From Citrobacter braakii (GTDB taxonomy: Bacteria > Pseudomonadota > Gammaproteobacteria > Enterobacterales > Enterobacteriaceae), in contig NZ_NAEW01000007.1 in assembly GCF_002075345.1 (NCBI RefSeq), forward strand, positions 1 through 64,000: 64,000 nt of DNA, given 5' to 3'. Position numbers and translations under genes: made by a program. Shown here one piece after another: positions 43,924 through 53,008 of this stretch (its first letter is position 1; every line of letters begins with the position of its first letter). The notes below the pieces were generated by a model that was not told where the DNA came from, did not search any database, and saw nothing but the letters and a program-made list of their open reading frames with translations.

Positions 43924-44116
43924 AGAGCACCATTTCATCATCGGTTTGCAACCCTGACATAATGCGCAGATTTATCCGTTTTCTCCAGCAGTCTGTAGAA
44001 ATGGGCAAGACATCGGCAGAAATGAGCATTGAGAGCAGCGCGGCTGACGACCACAATGTTCATCATCCGGCAGACACTCTCCTGCCCTCTTTTTTACCCA
44101 CATAAGGGAACGAGCA

Positions 44117-45280
44117 ATGAACAACTTTAATCTCCATACCCCAACCCGCATTCTGTTTGGTAAAGGTGCGATTGCTGAGCTGCGCGATCAAATCCCTCAG
44201 GATGCTCGCGTATTGGTTACCTATGGCGGCGGTAGCGTGAAAAAAACCGGTGTCCTGGCACAGGTTCAGGATGCGCTGAAAGGCCTGGACGTGCTGGAGT
44301 TTGGCGGTATTGAGCCGAACCCGTCTTATGAAACGCTGATGAACGCGGTAAAAATCGTGCGTGATGAGAAAGTGACGTTCCTGCTAGCGGTAGGCGGCGG
44401 TTCGGTGCTGGATGGCACCAAATTCATCGCGGCTGCGGCACAATACGCTGACGGCATCGATCCATGGCGCATTCTGGAAACCCACGGCAACGACGTAACA
44501 AGCGCTATCCCGATGGGCTCCGTATTAACCCTGCCAGCAACCGGCTCTGAATCTAACTCCGGCGCGGTCATTTCGCGTAAAACCACCGGCGATAAGCTGG
44601 CCTTTATGACCCCATTTGTGCAGCCGGTATTTGCCGTGCTGGATCCGGTTTACACCTATACCCTGCCGCCGCGTCAGGTTGCGAACGGCGTCGTAGATGC
44701 CTTCGTACATACCGTTGAGCAGTATGTGACTTATCCGGTTGACGGGAAAATTCAGGATCGCTTTGCTGAAGGTATTCTGCTTACGCTGGTAGAAGAAGGC
44801 CCGAAAGCATTGCAGGAGCCGGAAAATTACAACGTGCGTGCGAACGTTATGTGGGCGGCAACCCAGGCGCTGAACGGCCTGATTGGCGCAGGCGTACCAC
44901 AAGACTGGGCAACGCATATGCTGGGCCACGAACTGACCGCAATGCACGGTCTGGATCATGCTCAAACATTGGCTATCGTTCTGCCAGCGCTGTGGAATGA
45001 AAAACGCGATACCAAACGTGCCAAACTGCTGCAATACGCAGAGCGTATCTGGAATATCACCGAAGGTTCCGATGACCAACGCATCGACGCCGCTATTGCC
45101 GCAACCCGCGCTTTCTTCGAACAAATGGGCGTACCGACTCGTCTGTCTGACTACGGCCTGGACGGTAGTTCCATCCCGGCGCTACTGGAAAAACTGCAAG
45201 CGCACGGCGGTACGAAACTGGGCGAACATCAGGACATTACGCTCGAGGTCAGCCGTCGGATTTACGAAGCTGCCCGCTAA
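44117..45280 (+). CDS. yqhD: NADPH-dependent aldehyde reductase YqhD
   Basis: 387 residues, the E. coli length. Iron-containing alcohol dehydrogenase fold: N-terminal NADPH domain with VTYGGGSVKKTG and LLAVGGGSVLDGTKF; metal-binding region with VDAFVHTVEQYV and DWATHMLGHELTAMHGLDH, which hold the zinc-ligand Asp and His residues. It reduces short-chain aldehydes (acrolein, malondialdehyde, furfural, isobutyraldehyde) to alcohols in the cytoplasm. Activated by YqhC. AAGGGAACGAGCA is the ribosome-binding site. Confidence 0.97.
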   Translation: MNNFNLHTPTRILFGKGAIAELRDQIPQDARVLVTYGGGSVKKTGVLAQVQDALKGLDVLEFGGIEPNPSYETLMNAVKIVRDEKVTFLLAVGGGSVLDGTKFIAAAAQYADGIDPWRILETHGNDVTSAIPMGSVLTLPATGSESNSGAVISRKTTGDKLAFMTPFVQPVFAVLDPVYTYTLPPRQVANGVVDAFVHTVEQYVTYPVDGKIQDRFAEGILLTLVEEGPKALQEPENYNVRANVMWAATQALNGLIGAGVPQDWATHMLGHELTAMHGLDHAQTLAIVLPALWNEKRDTKRAKLLQYAERIWNITEGSDDQRIDAAIAATRAFFEQMGVPTRLSDYGLDGSSIPALLEKLQAHGGTKLGEHQDITLEVSRRIYEAAR

Positions 45281-45586
45281 GGTTTTTTCACCTCCGCCTT
45301 TCATTTTTGGGTATTTATATTCTAAATATTTCGAGTTGCATAAAGGCGGCAAAGGAGAGAATCCCCAGGAGCTTACATAAGTCAGTGACTGGGGGTGAAA
45401 CGACAAACCTGCCGGGAGCAGATTTGAACGCTGCTTGCAGCGGCCTTGAAAGGACGAGGCCCATGGATGGGTCGAGTAATAAAGCCAACGCATATGCAGC
45501 TTGAAGTATGACGAGGATAGGCCAGACTTAAGTCACACCTAACTTACCGGGGCTTGCCTCGGTAAACTCAATTCAGGGGAGGAATT
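45281..45586. repeat. yqhD-dkgA spacer carrying an abundant enterobacterial intergenic repeat
   Basis: No gene. From about 45325 the bases CGAGTTGCATAAAGGCGGCAA, GAATCCCCAGGAGCTTACAT and AAGTCAGTGACTGGGG are followed at 45493 by ATGCAGCTTGAAGTATGACG. I recognise these from memory as the outer parts of an intergenic repeat common in enterobacterial genomes. The flanks TTGCAT and ATGCAGC can pair at a distance. A second insert, with GGACGAGGCCCATGGATGGG, lies inside (about 45400-45475). The function is unknown. The last part (AGGGGAGGAATT) is the dkgA ribosome-binding site. Confidence 0.5.
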
Positions 45587-46414
45587 ATGACCGGTCCAAC
45601 CATTATTAAACTACAGGATGGTAACGTCATGCCGCAGCTGGGCCTGGGGGTCTGGAAGGCAAGTAATGAAGAGGTCATCACCGCCATTCATAAAGCGCTG
45701 GAAGTGGGGTATCGCTCAATTGATACCGCTGCGGCGTACAAAAACGAAGAAGGTGTCGGCAAAGCAATACGCGATGCGGGCGTACCGCGGGAAGAGTTAT
45801 TCATCACCACCAAGCTATGGAATGATGACCAGAAACGCCCTCGGGAAGCCTTGCTTGAAAGCATGGAGAAACTCCAGCTCGATTACCTCGATCTTTATCT
45901 GATGCACTGGCCAGTTCCGGCGATCGACCACTACGTTGAAGCGTGGGAAAGCATGATCGATCTGCAAAAAGAAGGGCTGATTAAGAGCATCGGCGTGTGT
46001 AACTTTCAGATCAATCATCTCCAGCGACTGATGGATGAAACCGGCGTACCACCGGTGATTAACCAGATAGAACTTCATCCGCTTATGCAACAGCGCCAAC
46101 TGCACGCCTGGAACGCAACGCATAAAATCCAGACCGAATCCTGGAGCCCGCTGGCGCAGGGCGGCAAAGACGTCTTTGATCAAAAGATCATCCGCGATCT
46201 CGCGGAGAAATATGGCAAATCACCGGCGCAGATTGTCATCCGCTGGCATCTGGATAGCGGCCTGGTGGTTATTCCGAAATCAGTCACTCCTGCGCGTATC
46301 GCAGAAAACTATAACGTCTGGGACTTCCGCCTGGATAAAGATGAATTAGGCGAAATCGCAAGGCTCGATCAGGGCAAACGTCTGGGACCAGACCCGGACC
46401 AGTTCGGCGGTTAA
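45587..46414 (+). CDS. dkgA: 2,5-diketo-D-gluconate reductase A (methylglyoxal reductase)
   Basis: 275 residues, as in E. coli DkgA. AKR family: GVWKASNEEVITAIHKALEVG, catalytic Asp/Tyr in SIDTAAAYKNEEGVG, Lys in ELFITTKLWNDDQ, His in DLYLMHWPVP, and the NADPH-binding VVIPKSVTPARIAENYNVW. It reduces 2,5-diketogluconate, methylglyoxal and beta-keto esters. Partner of yqhD in the YqhC regulon. A strong terminator follows. Confidence 0.96.
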   Translation: MTGPTIIKLQDGNVMPQLGLGVWKASNEEVITAIHKALEVGYRSIDTAAAYKNEEGVGKAIRDAGVPREELFITTKLWNDDQKRPREALLESMEKLQLDYLDLYLMHWPVPAIDHYVEAWESMIDLQKEGLIKSIGVCNFQINHLQRLMDETGVPPVINQIELHPLMQQRQLHAWNATHKIQTESWSPLAQGGKDVFDQKIIRDLAEKYGKSPAQIVIRWHLDSGLVVIPKSVTPARIAENYNVWDFRLDKDELGEIARLDQGKRLGPDPDQFGG

Positions 46415-46427
46415 CCCCTTCTCTCCT

Positions 46428-46450
46428 GCCCGACCTCTCGTCGGGCCTTT
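46428..46450 (+). terminator. Rho-independent terminator of dkgA
   Basis: A 7-bp stem (GCCCGAC / GTCGGGC) with a CTCTC loop, followed by CTTT, 13 bases after the dkgA stop. Confidence 0.8.
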
Positions 46451-46502
46451 ACTGATTTGAATTTCGGCGAAGACCACGTGCACAGCTAATTGAGTCCCAT
46501 GC

Positions 46503-46643
46503 GTTCTGCCCCACTGGAAGCCGATTGAATCGCAGCAGAACAAATTTTTCGAGCAGTATGAAGGATATCTGTCGTCACACGATCGTGAACGGGCGGATGA
46601 TGCAAAACTGGCCGCATTAGCGGCCAGAATTCGTGAGGCATAA
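46503..46643 (+). pseudogene. Possible 3' remnant of an unidentified gene
   Basis: A 46-codon frame without a start codon encodes a charged helical tail (KFFEQYEGYLSSHDRERADD, then AKLAALAARIREA) and ends at TAA 46641. It looks protein-like rather than random, but I cannot match it to a family. E. coli has yqhG and yqhH between dkgA and ygiQ, and this piece does not resemble either as I recall them. It could also be chance. Confidence 0.3.
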
Positions 46644-46728
46644 TTACTGAGCACTTCTGCCAGATGGCACCTTATCCGGCCGACGGTCTTTCAGGCCCGG
46701 TAAACATTTCACTCCCGGGCAAGACAGA

Positions 46729-48900
46729 TTAGCGCCCAGCTACTTTCCCACGTTTTTTGTTCGCGGCGGGCGTCTGGCGCTGATGTGCCACAGGCGTGTG
46801 CTTGGTCAACGCCGGACGGGTATGACGGTTCTGGCGACGCGCTTCGCGCATCTCTTCCAGCGTAGGCGCCGGAACCAGACATTCGCGACGACCACCGATC
46901 AGATGCTTTTTACCCATATCTTCCAGCGCCTGGCGGATTAACGGCCAGTTGGCTGGATCGTGGTAACGCAGCAGCGCTTTATGCAGACGACGCTGTTTAT
47001 CACCTTTCGGCACCACCACGTCTTCACTCTTGTAACCAATTTTACCCAGCGGGTTTTTCCCGGTGTAATACATGGTTGTGGAGTTCGCCAATGGTGATGG
47101 ATAGAAGTTCTGCACCTGATCCAGACGGAAACGACGTTGCTTCAGCCACAGCGCCAGATTCACCATATCCTCGTCACGCGTCCCAGGATGCGCAGAAATA
47201 AAGTACGGGATCAGGTACTGCTCTTTACCGGCCTGTTTAGAGTAGGTGTCGAACAATTCCTTAAAGCGATCGTAGCTGCCCATCCCCGGCTTCATCATCT
47301 TCGACAGCGGGCCTTCTTCAGTATGCTCTGGCGCAATCTTCAGATAGCCGCCCACGTGGTGGGTCGCCAGCTCTTTGATATAGCGCGGATCTTCAACCGC
47401 GATGTCATAGCGCACACCTGAAGCGATAAGGATCTTTTTAATGCCTTTCAAATCACGCGCACGGCGATAGAGGTTAATCGTCGGCTCGTGGTTGGTATCC
47501 ATATGCGGACAAATATCCGGGTAGACGCATGACAAACGACGGCAGGTTTGCTCCGCACGCGGTGACTTACAGCGCAGCATATACATGTTCGCCGTTGGGC
47601 CGCCGAGATCGGAAATCACGCCGGTAAAGCCCGGAACGGTGTCGCGAATAGCTTCGATTTCATTGATGATCGAATCTTCAGAGCGGCTCTGGATAATGCG
47701 GCCTTCGTGCTCGGTGATCGAACAGAACGAGCAGCCGCCAAAACAGCCACGCATAATGTTGATCGAGAAACGGATCATCTCGTAGGCCGGAATGCGGCTG
47801 TCGCCATACGCCGGATGCGGCACGCGCTTGTACGGCAGCGCAAAGACGCTGTCCATTTCTTCGGTAGAGAGCGGAATGGCTGGCGGGTTGATCCAGATGT
47901 AGCGATCGCCATGCTTTTGCATCAGCGCGCGCGCACAGCCTGGGTTGGTTTCGTGGTGCAGGATACGCGACGCATGTGCATACAGCACTTTATCGCCCTT
48001 CACTTTTTCGAAGGACGGCAGCAGCACGTAGGTTTTTTCCCACGGTTTCGGGCGCGGCGGCTGTACGGTTACCGCTTTCGCTTCCTGCTTTTTCGGGGCG
48101 ACAGGTTTGTTGTCGGCACACGGCAGATCCTCGCCGTATGGATGCGGGATCGGGTCAATTTTGCCCGGCGTGTCGAGACGCGTGGAATCCACCCCACTCC
48201 AGCCCGGCAGCGCTTCTTTAACCATAATCGCGGTGTTACGCACGTCGCGGATCTGATCGATAGTTTCACCCATCGCCAGACGATGCGCCACTTCCACCAG
48301 CGGACGTTCGCCGTTACCGAACATCAGCATGTCGGCTTTTGAATCCACCAGCACGGAGCGACGAACGGTATCAGACCAGTAGTCGTAGTGCGCGGTACGG
48401 CGCAGGCTGGCCTCAATACCGCCGAGAATAACCGGCACATCTTTCCATGCTTCCTTACAGCGCTGGGTATAGACCAGCGTCGCGCGGTCCGGGCGTTTGC
48501 CCGCCACGTTGTCTGGCGTATAAGCATCGTCATGGCGCAGTCGTCGATCGGCGGTATAACGGTTGATCATCGAATCCATGTTGCCTGCGGTTACACCAAA
48601 GAACAGGTTCGGTTTACCCAAACGCATAAAATCGTCTTTGTTGTTCCACTCCGGCTGGGCGATAATCCCAACACGAAAGCCCTGCGCTTCCAGCATACGG
48701 CCGCAAATTGCCATGCCAAAGCTGGGATGATCGACGTATGCATCGCCGGTAACCAGAATGATGTCGCAGCTATCCCAGCCAAGTTGGTCCATTTCGTCGC
48801 GTGACATCGGCAAAAATGGTGCCGGGCCAAAACAGGCAGCCCAGTACTGCGGCCAGGAGAAAAGGTCTCTGTCCGGCTGGATCAGGGATATTGCGCTCAT
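46729..48900 (-). CDS. ygiQ: Radical SAM protein YgiQ
   Basis: 723 residues (E. coli about 739). The radical SAM cluster motif is [10 protein letters not shown] (CxxxCxxC) near residue 390, preceded by the YgiQ-type N-terminal domain ([58 protein letters not shown]). The C-terminus is basic and low complexity. Reaction unknown; family members are widespread (UPF0313). Stand-alone gene, divergent from the trkG-like gene. Confidence 0.93.
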   Translation of the reverse strand: MSAISLIQPDRDLFSWPQYWAACFGPAPFLPMSRDEMDQLGWDSCDIILVTGDAYVDHPSFGMAICGRMLEAQGFRVGIIAQPEWNNKDDFMRLGKPNLFFGVTAGNMDSMINRYTADRRLRHDDAYTPDNVAGKRPDRATLVYTQRCKEAWKDVPVILGGIEASLRRTAHYDYWSDTVRRSVLVDSKADMLMFGNGERPLVEVAHRLAMGETIDQIRDVRNTAIMVKEALPGWSGVDSTRLDTPGKIDPIPHPYGEDLPCADNKPVAPKKQEAKAVTVQPPRPKPWEKTYVLLPSFEKVKGDKVLYAHASRILHHETNPGCARALMQKHGDRYIWINPPAIPLSTEEMDSVFALPYKRVPHPAYGDSRIPAYEMIRFSINIMRGCFGGCSFCSITEHEGRIIQSRSEDSIINEIEAIRDTVPGFTGVISDLGGPTANMYMLRCKSPRAEQTCRRLSCVYPDICPHMDTNHEPTINLYRRARDLKGIKKILIASGVRYDIAVEDPRYIKELATHHVGGYLKIAPEHTEEGPLSKMMKPGMGSYDRFKELFDTYSKQAGKEQYLIPYFISAHPGTRDEDMVNLALWLKQRRFRLDQVQNFYPSPLANSTTMYYTGKNPLGKIGYKSEDVVVPKGDKQRRLHKALLRYHDPANWPLIRQALEDMGKKHLIGGRRECLVPAPTLEEMREARRQNRHTRPALTKHTPVAHQRQTPAANKKRGKVAGR

Positions 48901-49099
48901 AGTGCTTCCAAAAATGGTAAAAAAATAATCAAAGGCCGGGGATTATACGCTGTATGTCGGCAAGAAATGAAGTGGAGTCTGAGTCGGACAAGTAGAAAGT
49001 GATTTAAATTGTTAAATTTTACGACGCCCATTTTTATCATTCATAATTAACACCATGCCGGCCAGCTGAGATAACTCTTTTTCGGCGGGGGATTTTTCA

Positions 49100-50575
49100 T
49101 TGCGACTCAACGATTCACTGCATATTTCCCAGTTACGGGTAGTTGTTCACCTGTGCGGATTTCTGGTTCTTCTCTACAGCTTCTCCATGCTGCCGCCGAT
49201 GACCATTGCTCTGTTAAATAAAGAGCGGAGCTTTTTCGCTTTTTTCAGCACATTTATGACGTTCTTTACCCTCGGCGGTGGAGCGTGGCTGGCAACCAAA
49301 CATGCAGGAATTCAACTACGAACCCGGGATGGCTTCGTCATTATCGTCCTGTTCTGGCTGCTGTTTTCGTTTATCAGCGCCATGCCGATGTGGATGGACG
49401 ATGGCTTAAATCTCTCCTTTGCCGATGCCCTGTTCGAAGGGGTTTCCGGGATAACTACCACTGGCGCTACGGTGATTGACGACGTCAGCGCCTTGCCGAA
49501 ATCGTATCTGTACTATCGGGCTCAGCTCAATTTTATTGGCGGCCTGGGGGTTATTGTCCTTGCCGTGGCGGTATTACCCCTGCTGGGTATTGGTGGTATG
49601 AAGCTGTATCAGTCTGAAATGCCAGGTCCCTTTAAAGAAGAACGCCTCACGCCAAGGCTTGCTGATACCGCACGTACGCTGTGGCTGACCTACGTCATTC
49701 TCGGCCTTATTTGTACTCTGGCCTACTGGGTTGCCGGGATGTCGTTTTTCGATGCCTTATGCCACGGGCTGTCGACGGTCTCTCTCGGCGGATTTTCCAC
49801 CCGAAGTGAGAGCATCGGCTTTTATAACAGCCACGCTATTGAGTTAGTCGCCGGACTGTTTTCACTGCTGTCTGCGTTTAACTTCACCCTCTGGTACGTA
49901 GCTATTGTGAAACGTACCTTTAAGCCCTTTCGTCGTAATGCCGAGCTGCGTTTCTTTCTGCTTATTGCGCTGGTTGTCACCCTGATCGCCACCTGGCAGG
50001 TCTGGCGGGCGGGTATGTACGGGATAACGGACAGCCTGGTGCATGCCTTTTTTCTAGCCAGCTCCATGCTGACAGATAATGGCCTGTCGACGGCGGATTA
50101 TGCGCAGTGGCCTTCGCACACGATATTCATGCTGCTCAGCGCCAGTTTCTTCGGCGGTTGTATCGGCTCGACCTGCGGGGGGATTAAGGTGCTGCGTTTT
50201 TTGATTATGTTCAAGCAATGCCGTCAGGAGTTACACCAGCTCGCGCATCCTCGCGCCCTGCTGAATATCAAAGTGGGCAATAACGTGGTAAGCGACCGAG
50301 TAGTGCGTTCGGTATGGAGCTTTTTCTTTCTCTACGTTTTATTTACCAGCTTTTTTATCTGGGCGCTCAATCTGATGGGCTACGATCTCTTCTCCTCTTT
50401 CGCCACCGTTGCCGCCTGCATCAATAACATGGGCCTGGGATTTGGCATCACCGCAACGACGTTTGGCACCTTAAACGAGGAGGCAAAACTTCTGATGTGC
50501 GCGGCCATGATCATGGGGCGTCTGGAGATTTACCCCATTCTGATCCTGTTCTCGCGCATGTTCTGGCGGGCGTAA
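49100..50575 (+). CDS. trkG: TrkG-type potassium uptake channel subunit
   Basis: 491 residues. TrkH/TrkG superfamily with four pore loops, each with its filter glycine: SGITTTGATV, LSTVSLGGFST, SSMLTDNGLST and INNMGLGFG. The sequence follows E. coli TrkG (Rac prophage) more closely than TrkH: RVVVHLCGFLVLLYSFSMLPPM near the start, QLNFIGGLGVIVLAVAVLPL, and FMLLSASFFGGCIGSTCGGIK. It would import potassium with TrkA as cytoplasmic regulator. It lies between ygiQ and ftsP, where K-12 has no such gene, and its base composition looks like that of its neighbours. TrkG versus TrkH is judged from remembered sequences. Confidence 0.8.
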   Translation: MRLNDSLHISQLRVVVHLCGFLVLLYSFSMLPPMTIALLNKERSFFAFFSTFMTFFTLGGGAWLATKHAGIQLRTRDGFVIIVLFWLLFSFISAMPMWMDDGLNLSFADALFEGVSGITTTGATVIDDVSALPKSYLYYRAQLNFIGGLGVIVLAVAVLPLLGIGGMKLYQSEMPGPFKEERLTPRLADTARTLWLTYVILGLICTLAYWVAGMSFFDALCHGLSTVSLGGFSTRSESIGFYNSHAIELVAGLFSLLSAFNFTLWYVAIVKRTFKPFRRNAELRFFLLIALVVTLIATWQVWRAGMYGITDSLVHAFFLASSMLTDNGLSTADYAQWPSHTIFMLLSASFFGGCIGSTCGGIKVLRFLIMFKQCRQELHQLAHPRALLNIKVGNNVVSDRVVRSVWSFFFLYVLFTSFFIWALNLMGYDLFSSFATVAACINNMGLGFGITATTFGTLNEEAKLLMCAAMIMGRLEIYPILILFSRMFWRA

Positions 50576-50583
50576 CGGAAACT

Positions 50584-50603
50584 CCGGCGCATTACGGCGC
50601 CGG
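50584..50603. terminator. Hairpin between convergent trkG and ftsP
   Basis: A 7-bp stem (CCGGCGC / GCGCCGG) with an ATTACG loop overlaps the last codons of ftsP. It can act for the plus-strand gene, though only GTT follows. Confidence 0.5.
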
Positions 50604-52004
50604 GTTCACCAATATCTGTCCGATCGAACCACGATCCGCCATTTCCAGCGTCTGACTGTTAAAGTAGAACGGGAAATGAGCCCAGGAAGGTTGTCCGTAG
50701 TAGACCAGTAATTCAACCTGGCCGTCGACCCAGACGGTATCTTTCCAGCCCCGGTCTTCCGGGAACGGCATTGCGCCATTCACATTACGGATCAGGAACG
50801 AGACGCCTTCGATATGGAAAGACTGAGGCATATCCGCTCGTACCGTCCAGCGCTCCCAGGAGCCCTGCTGAGCGGTAATATCCATGCGGTTGACGTCCCA
50901 CAGCTGACCGTTGATGCCGGGATCGTCATCCAGACTGATATCACGGCTGCGAATCGGTGAACCACTGAGGATTTCCGTTGGCAGCAGGCGCATTGGCAGA
51001 CTGTCGGTCACCAGCGGCAGGAGACCGGTCGGGCGCAGCGTCAATACCAGCGTGGAGATGAGAATACTGGAAGGCTCAAAGAATCCGCGGATCCTGTCGA
51101 CAATGCTGGCCGCCTCACCACAGGTGATAGAGACCTCATTTCCGTTAGTCATATCCACCAGGATCTCACGGCGCTCGCCAGGCGCCAGCGAGAGCTGCTT
51201 CACCGAAACGGGCGCAGGTAAAAATCCCTGATCGCTGGAAATCACATGCAGCGCGCGGCCATCGCTCATTTGCAACTGGTAACGACGCGAGTTTGAAGCG
51301 TTCAGCAAACGCAAACGCACCCAGCCGCGAGAGACTTCGACATACGGGCTTTGCGCCCCGTTGACCAGCAGCGTATCACCGACAAAACCACCGCTGCCGG
51401 GTTCGCTGTACTCCGGCGTACCAAAGTTGTCCAGACGCTTGTCCTGGATAATGATCGGAAAATCATCCACGCCGTAGTGGTTGGGAATAGACAGTGATTT
51501 ACTCACTTCATCTTCAATCAGCCACATCCCGGCAAGACCGTTATAAACCTGCTGGGCAGTACGATTTGGCGTATTGGCGTGATACCACAGCGTAGCGGCA
51601 TTCTGACGAATCGGCAGCACAGGTGCCCAGTCTGCATTAGGGGACATCATGCGCGCCGGGCCGCCCATCAGCGGGCCTGGCACCTGTAATCCAGCGACAG
51701 TCATCGAGACATTTTCAGTCAGACGGTTGCTGTAGATAAGCTTGACGTCATCCCCTTTCCAGACGCGGATCGTCGGTCCCAGGTAGCGACCGTTAATCCC
51801 CCAGACAGGTGCGCGCGTGCCTTGCGTGAAGGACCAGTGGGCGCGTTGCAGCGTCATAAATAACGGCTGCCCCCGACGGGACTCCAGCAGCGGAGGTACG
51901 GGTAACGGTTGTTGCTGACCGGCAGCATTAGCCTTCAGCGGAACAGCACCTGCACACAGTGCGATCCCCGATGCCTGAATGAACTGACGCCGACTGAATG
52001 ACAT
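50592..52004 (-). CDS. ftsP: Cell-division protein FtsP (SufI)
   Basis: 470 residues, as in E. coli. A Tat signal (SFSRRQFIQASGIALCAGA) exports it to the periplasm. Three cupredoxin domains of the multicopper oxidase type, but the copper ligands are degenerate, as known for SufI (for example TLWYHANTPNRTAQQVYNGL). It stabilises the divisome under stress. It is 72 bases downstream of plsC on the same strand, probably the same unit. Confidence 0.96.
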   Translation of the reverse strand: MSFSRRQFIQASGIALCAGAVPLKANAAGQQQPLPVPPLLESRRGQPLFMTLQRAHWSFTQGTRAPVWGINGRYLGPTIRVWKGDDVKLIYSNRLTENVSMTVAGLQVPGPLMGGPARMMSPNADWAPVLPIRQNAATLWYHANTPNRTAQQVYNGLAGMWLIEDEVSKSLSIPNHYGVDDFPIIIQDKRLDNFGTPEYSEPGSGGFVGDTLLVNGAQSPYVEVSRGWVRLRLLNASNSRRYQLQMSDGRALHVISSDQGFLPAPVSVKQLSLAPGERREILVDMTNGNEVSITCGEAASIVDRIRGFFEPSSILISTLVLTLRPTGLLPLVTDSLPMRLLPTEILSGSPIRSRDISLDDDPGINGQLWDVNRMDITAQQGSWERWTVRADMPQSFHIEGVSFLIRNVNGAMPFPEDRGWKDTVWVDGQVELLVYYGQPSWAHFPFYFNSQTLEMADRGSIGQILVNPAP

Positions 52005-52075
52005 ATAAACTCCATGAAAAACTGGCGATTAACACGCAGGAAATCTTTTCCTGTAACAAACCCGAATTGCGCGGA

Positions 52076-52813
52076 TTAAACCTTACCGGCGGCTTCCCGC
52101 TCAGCAACTTCTTTATCGAGTTCTGCGATTTTTTGTTCCATCAGCGTACGGCAATGCGCTGCCAGTTCACGAACCTGATCTTTCCCAAAGTGGCTAATAT
52201 CTACCGGCGGCAACATCTCTACAATCGCCAGACCATTATTGAGTCGGTTGAGTTTTATCTTGTTCGAGGTGGTTGAAACGCACACCGGAATAACCGGGAC
52301 ACCCGCCGCAATCGCCGCATGAAACGCGCCGGTTTTAAATGGCAGCAGACCGCGACCACGGCTACGCGTTCCTTCCGGGAACATCCAGATAGAAATACGA
52401 CGTTTTTTGAAATGATTCACCACCGCCGCAATGGTGCTGTGCGCTTTGGTACGGTTGTTTCTGTCAATCAGCAGGTTGCCGGTTAACCAGTACAGCAGCC
52501 CGAAGAATGGGATCCACAACAGGCTTTTTTTACCTACCGTCACCGTCGGCGGCTGAACAATATTCGCAGCGGTAACCATGTCATAGTTGTTCTGATGATT
52601 ACAAATATAGATAGCATTACCATAGTTCTGCGCGTCTGCCGGCATGCGGCACTCAACCTTCAGGCCATAAAGGGGAGCCAGGCGGCCAAACATATGACCG
52701 AACGTTGCGACGTGTTTTGGATTTCGTGGGCTGAACAAACAGTATATGCAACCGAAAATACAGACCAGAACGCAGTAAATAACAGTAATGATTAAACGAA
52801 AAATATATAGCAT
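52076..52813 (-). CDS. plsC: 1-acyl-sn-glycerol-3-phosphate acyltransferase
   Basis: 245 residues. N-terminal membrane helix (LIITVIYCVLVCIFGCIYCLF), then the acyltransferase motifs HQNNYD (HX4D catalytic block), GNLLIDRNNR, FPEGTRSRGRGLLPFKTG and VPVIPVCVST. It adds the second acyl chain to lysophosphatidic acid in phospholipid synthesis at the inner membrane. Between parC and ftsP as in E. coli. Essential gene in that species. Confidence 0.97.
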   Translation of the reverse strand: MLYIFRLIITVIYCVLVCIFGCIYCLFSPRNPKHVATFGHMFGRLAPLYGLKVECRMPADAQNYGNAIYICNHQNNYDMVTAANIVQPPTVTVGKKSLLWIPFFGLLYWLTGNLLIDRNNRTKAHSTIAAVVNHFKKRRISIWMFPEGTRSRGRGLLPFKTGAFHAAIAAGVPVIPVCVSTTSNKIKLNRLNNGLAIVEMLPPVDISHFGKDQVRELAAHCRTLMEQKIAELDKEVAEREAAGKV

Positions 52814-52967
52814 AACAACCTCTGAGGCCTAAGAGCCTGGCATTTTACGTCACCTGATTCATCACGCAGTATCAGGTTAGGGCTTTGTTAAGGGCGGCTC
52901 TCTGGAAAAGCGTATTGTTAATCGCAACGCACGAATAAACAACGGTTTCACGGGAATTTTTAACCTT

Positions 52968-52997
52968 GGCTCTCCCCGGGCTAAAACAGGGAGAGCC
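52968..52997 (-). terminator. Terminator hairpin downstream of parC
   Basis: A 9-bp perfect stem (GGCTCTCCC / GGGAGAGCC) with a 12-base loop, 12 bases after the parC stop. On the minus strand it is followed by AAGGTTAAAAATT, a poor T run. Confidence 0.6.
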
Positions 52998-53008
52998 GGA
53001 CGGTAGCG

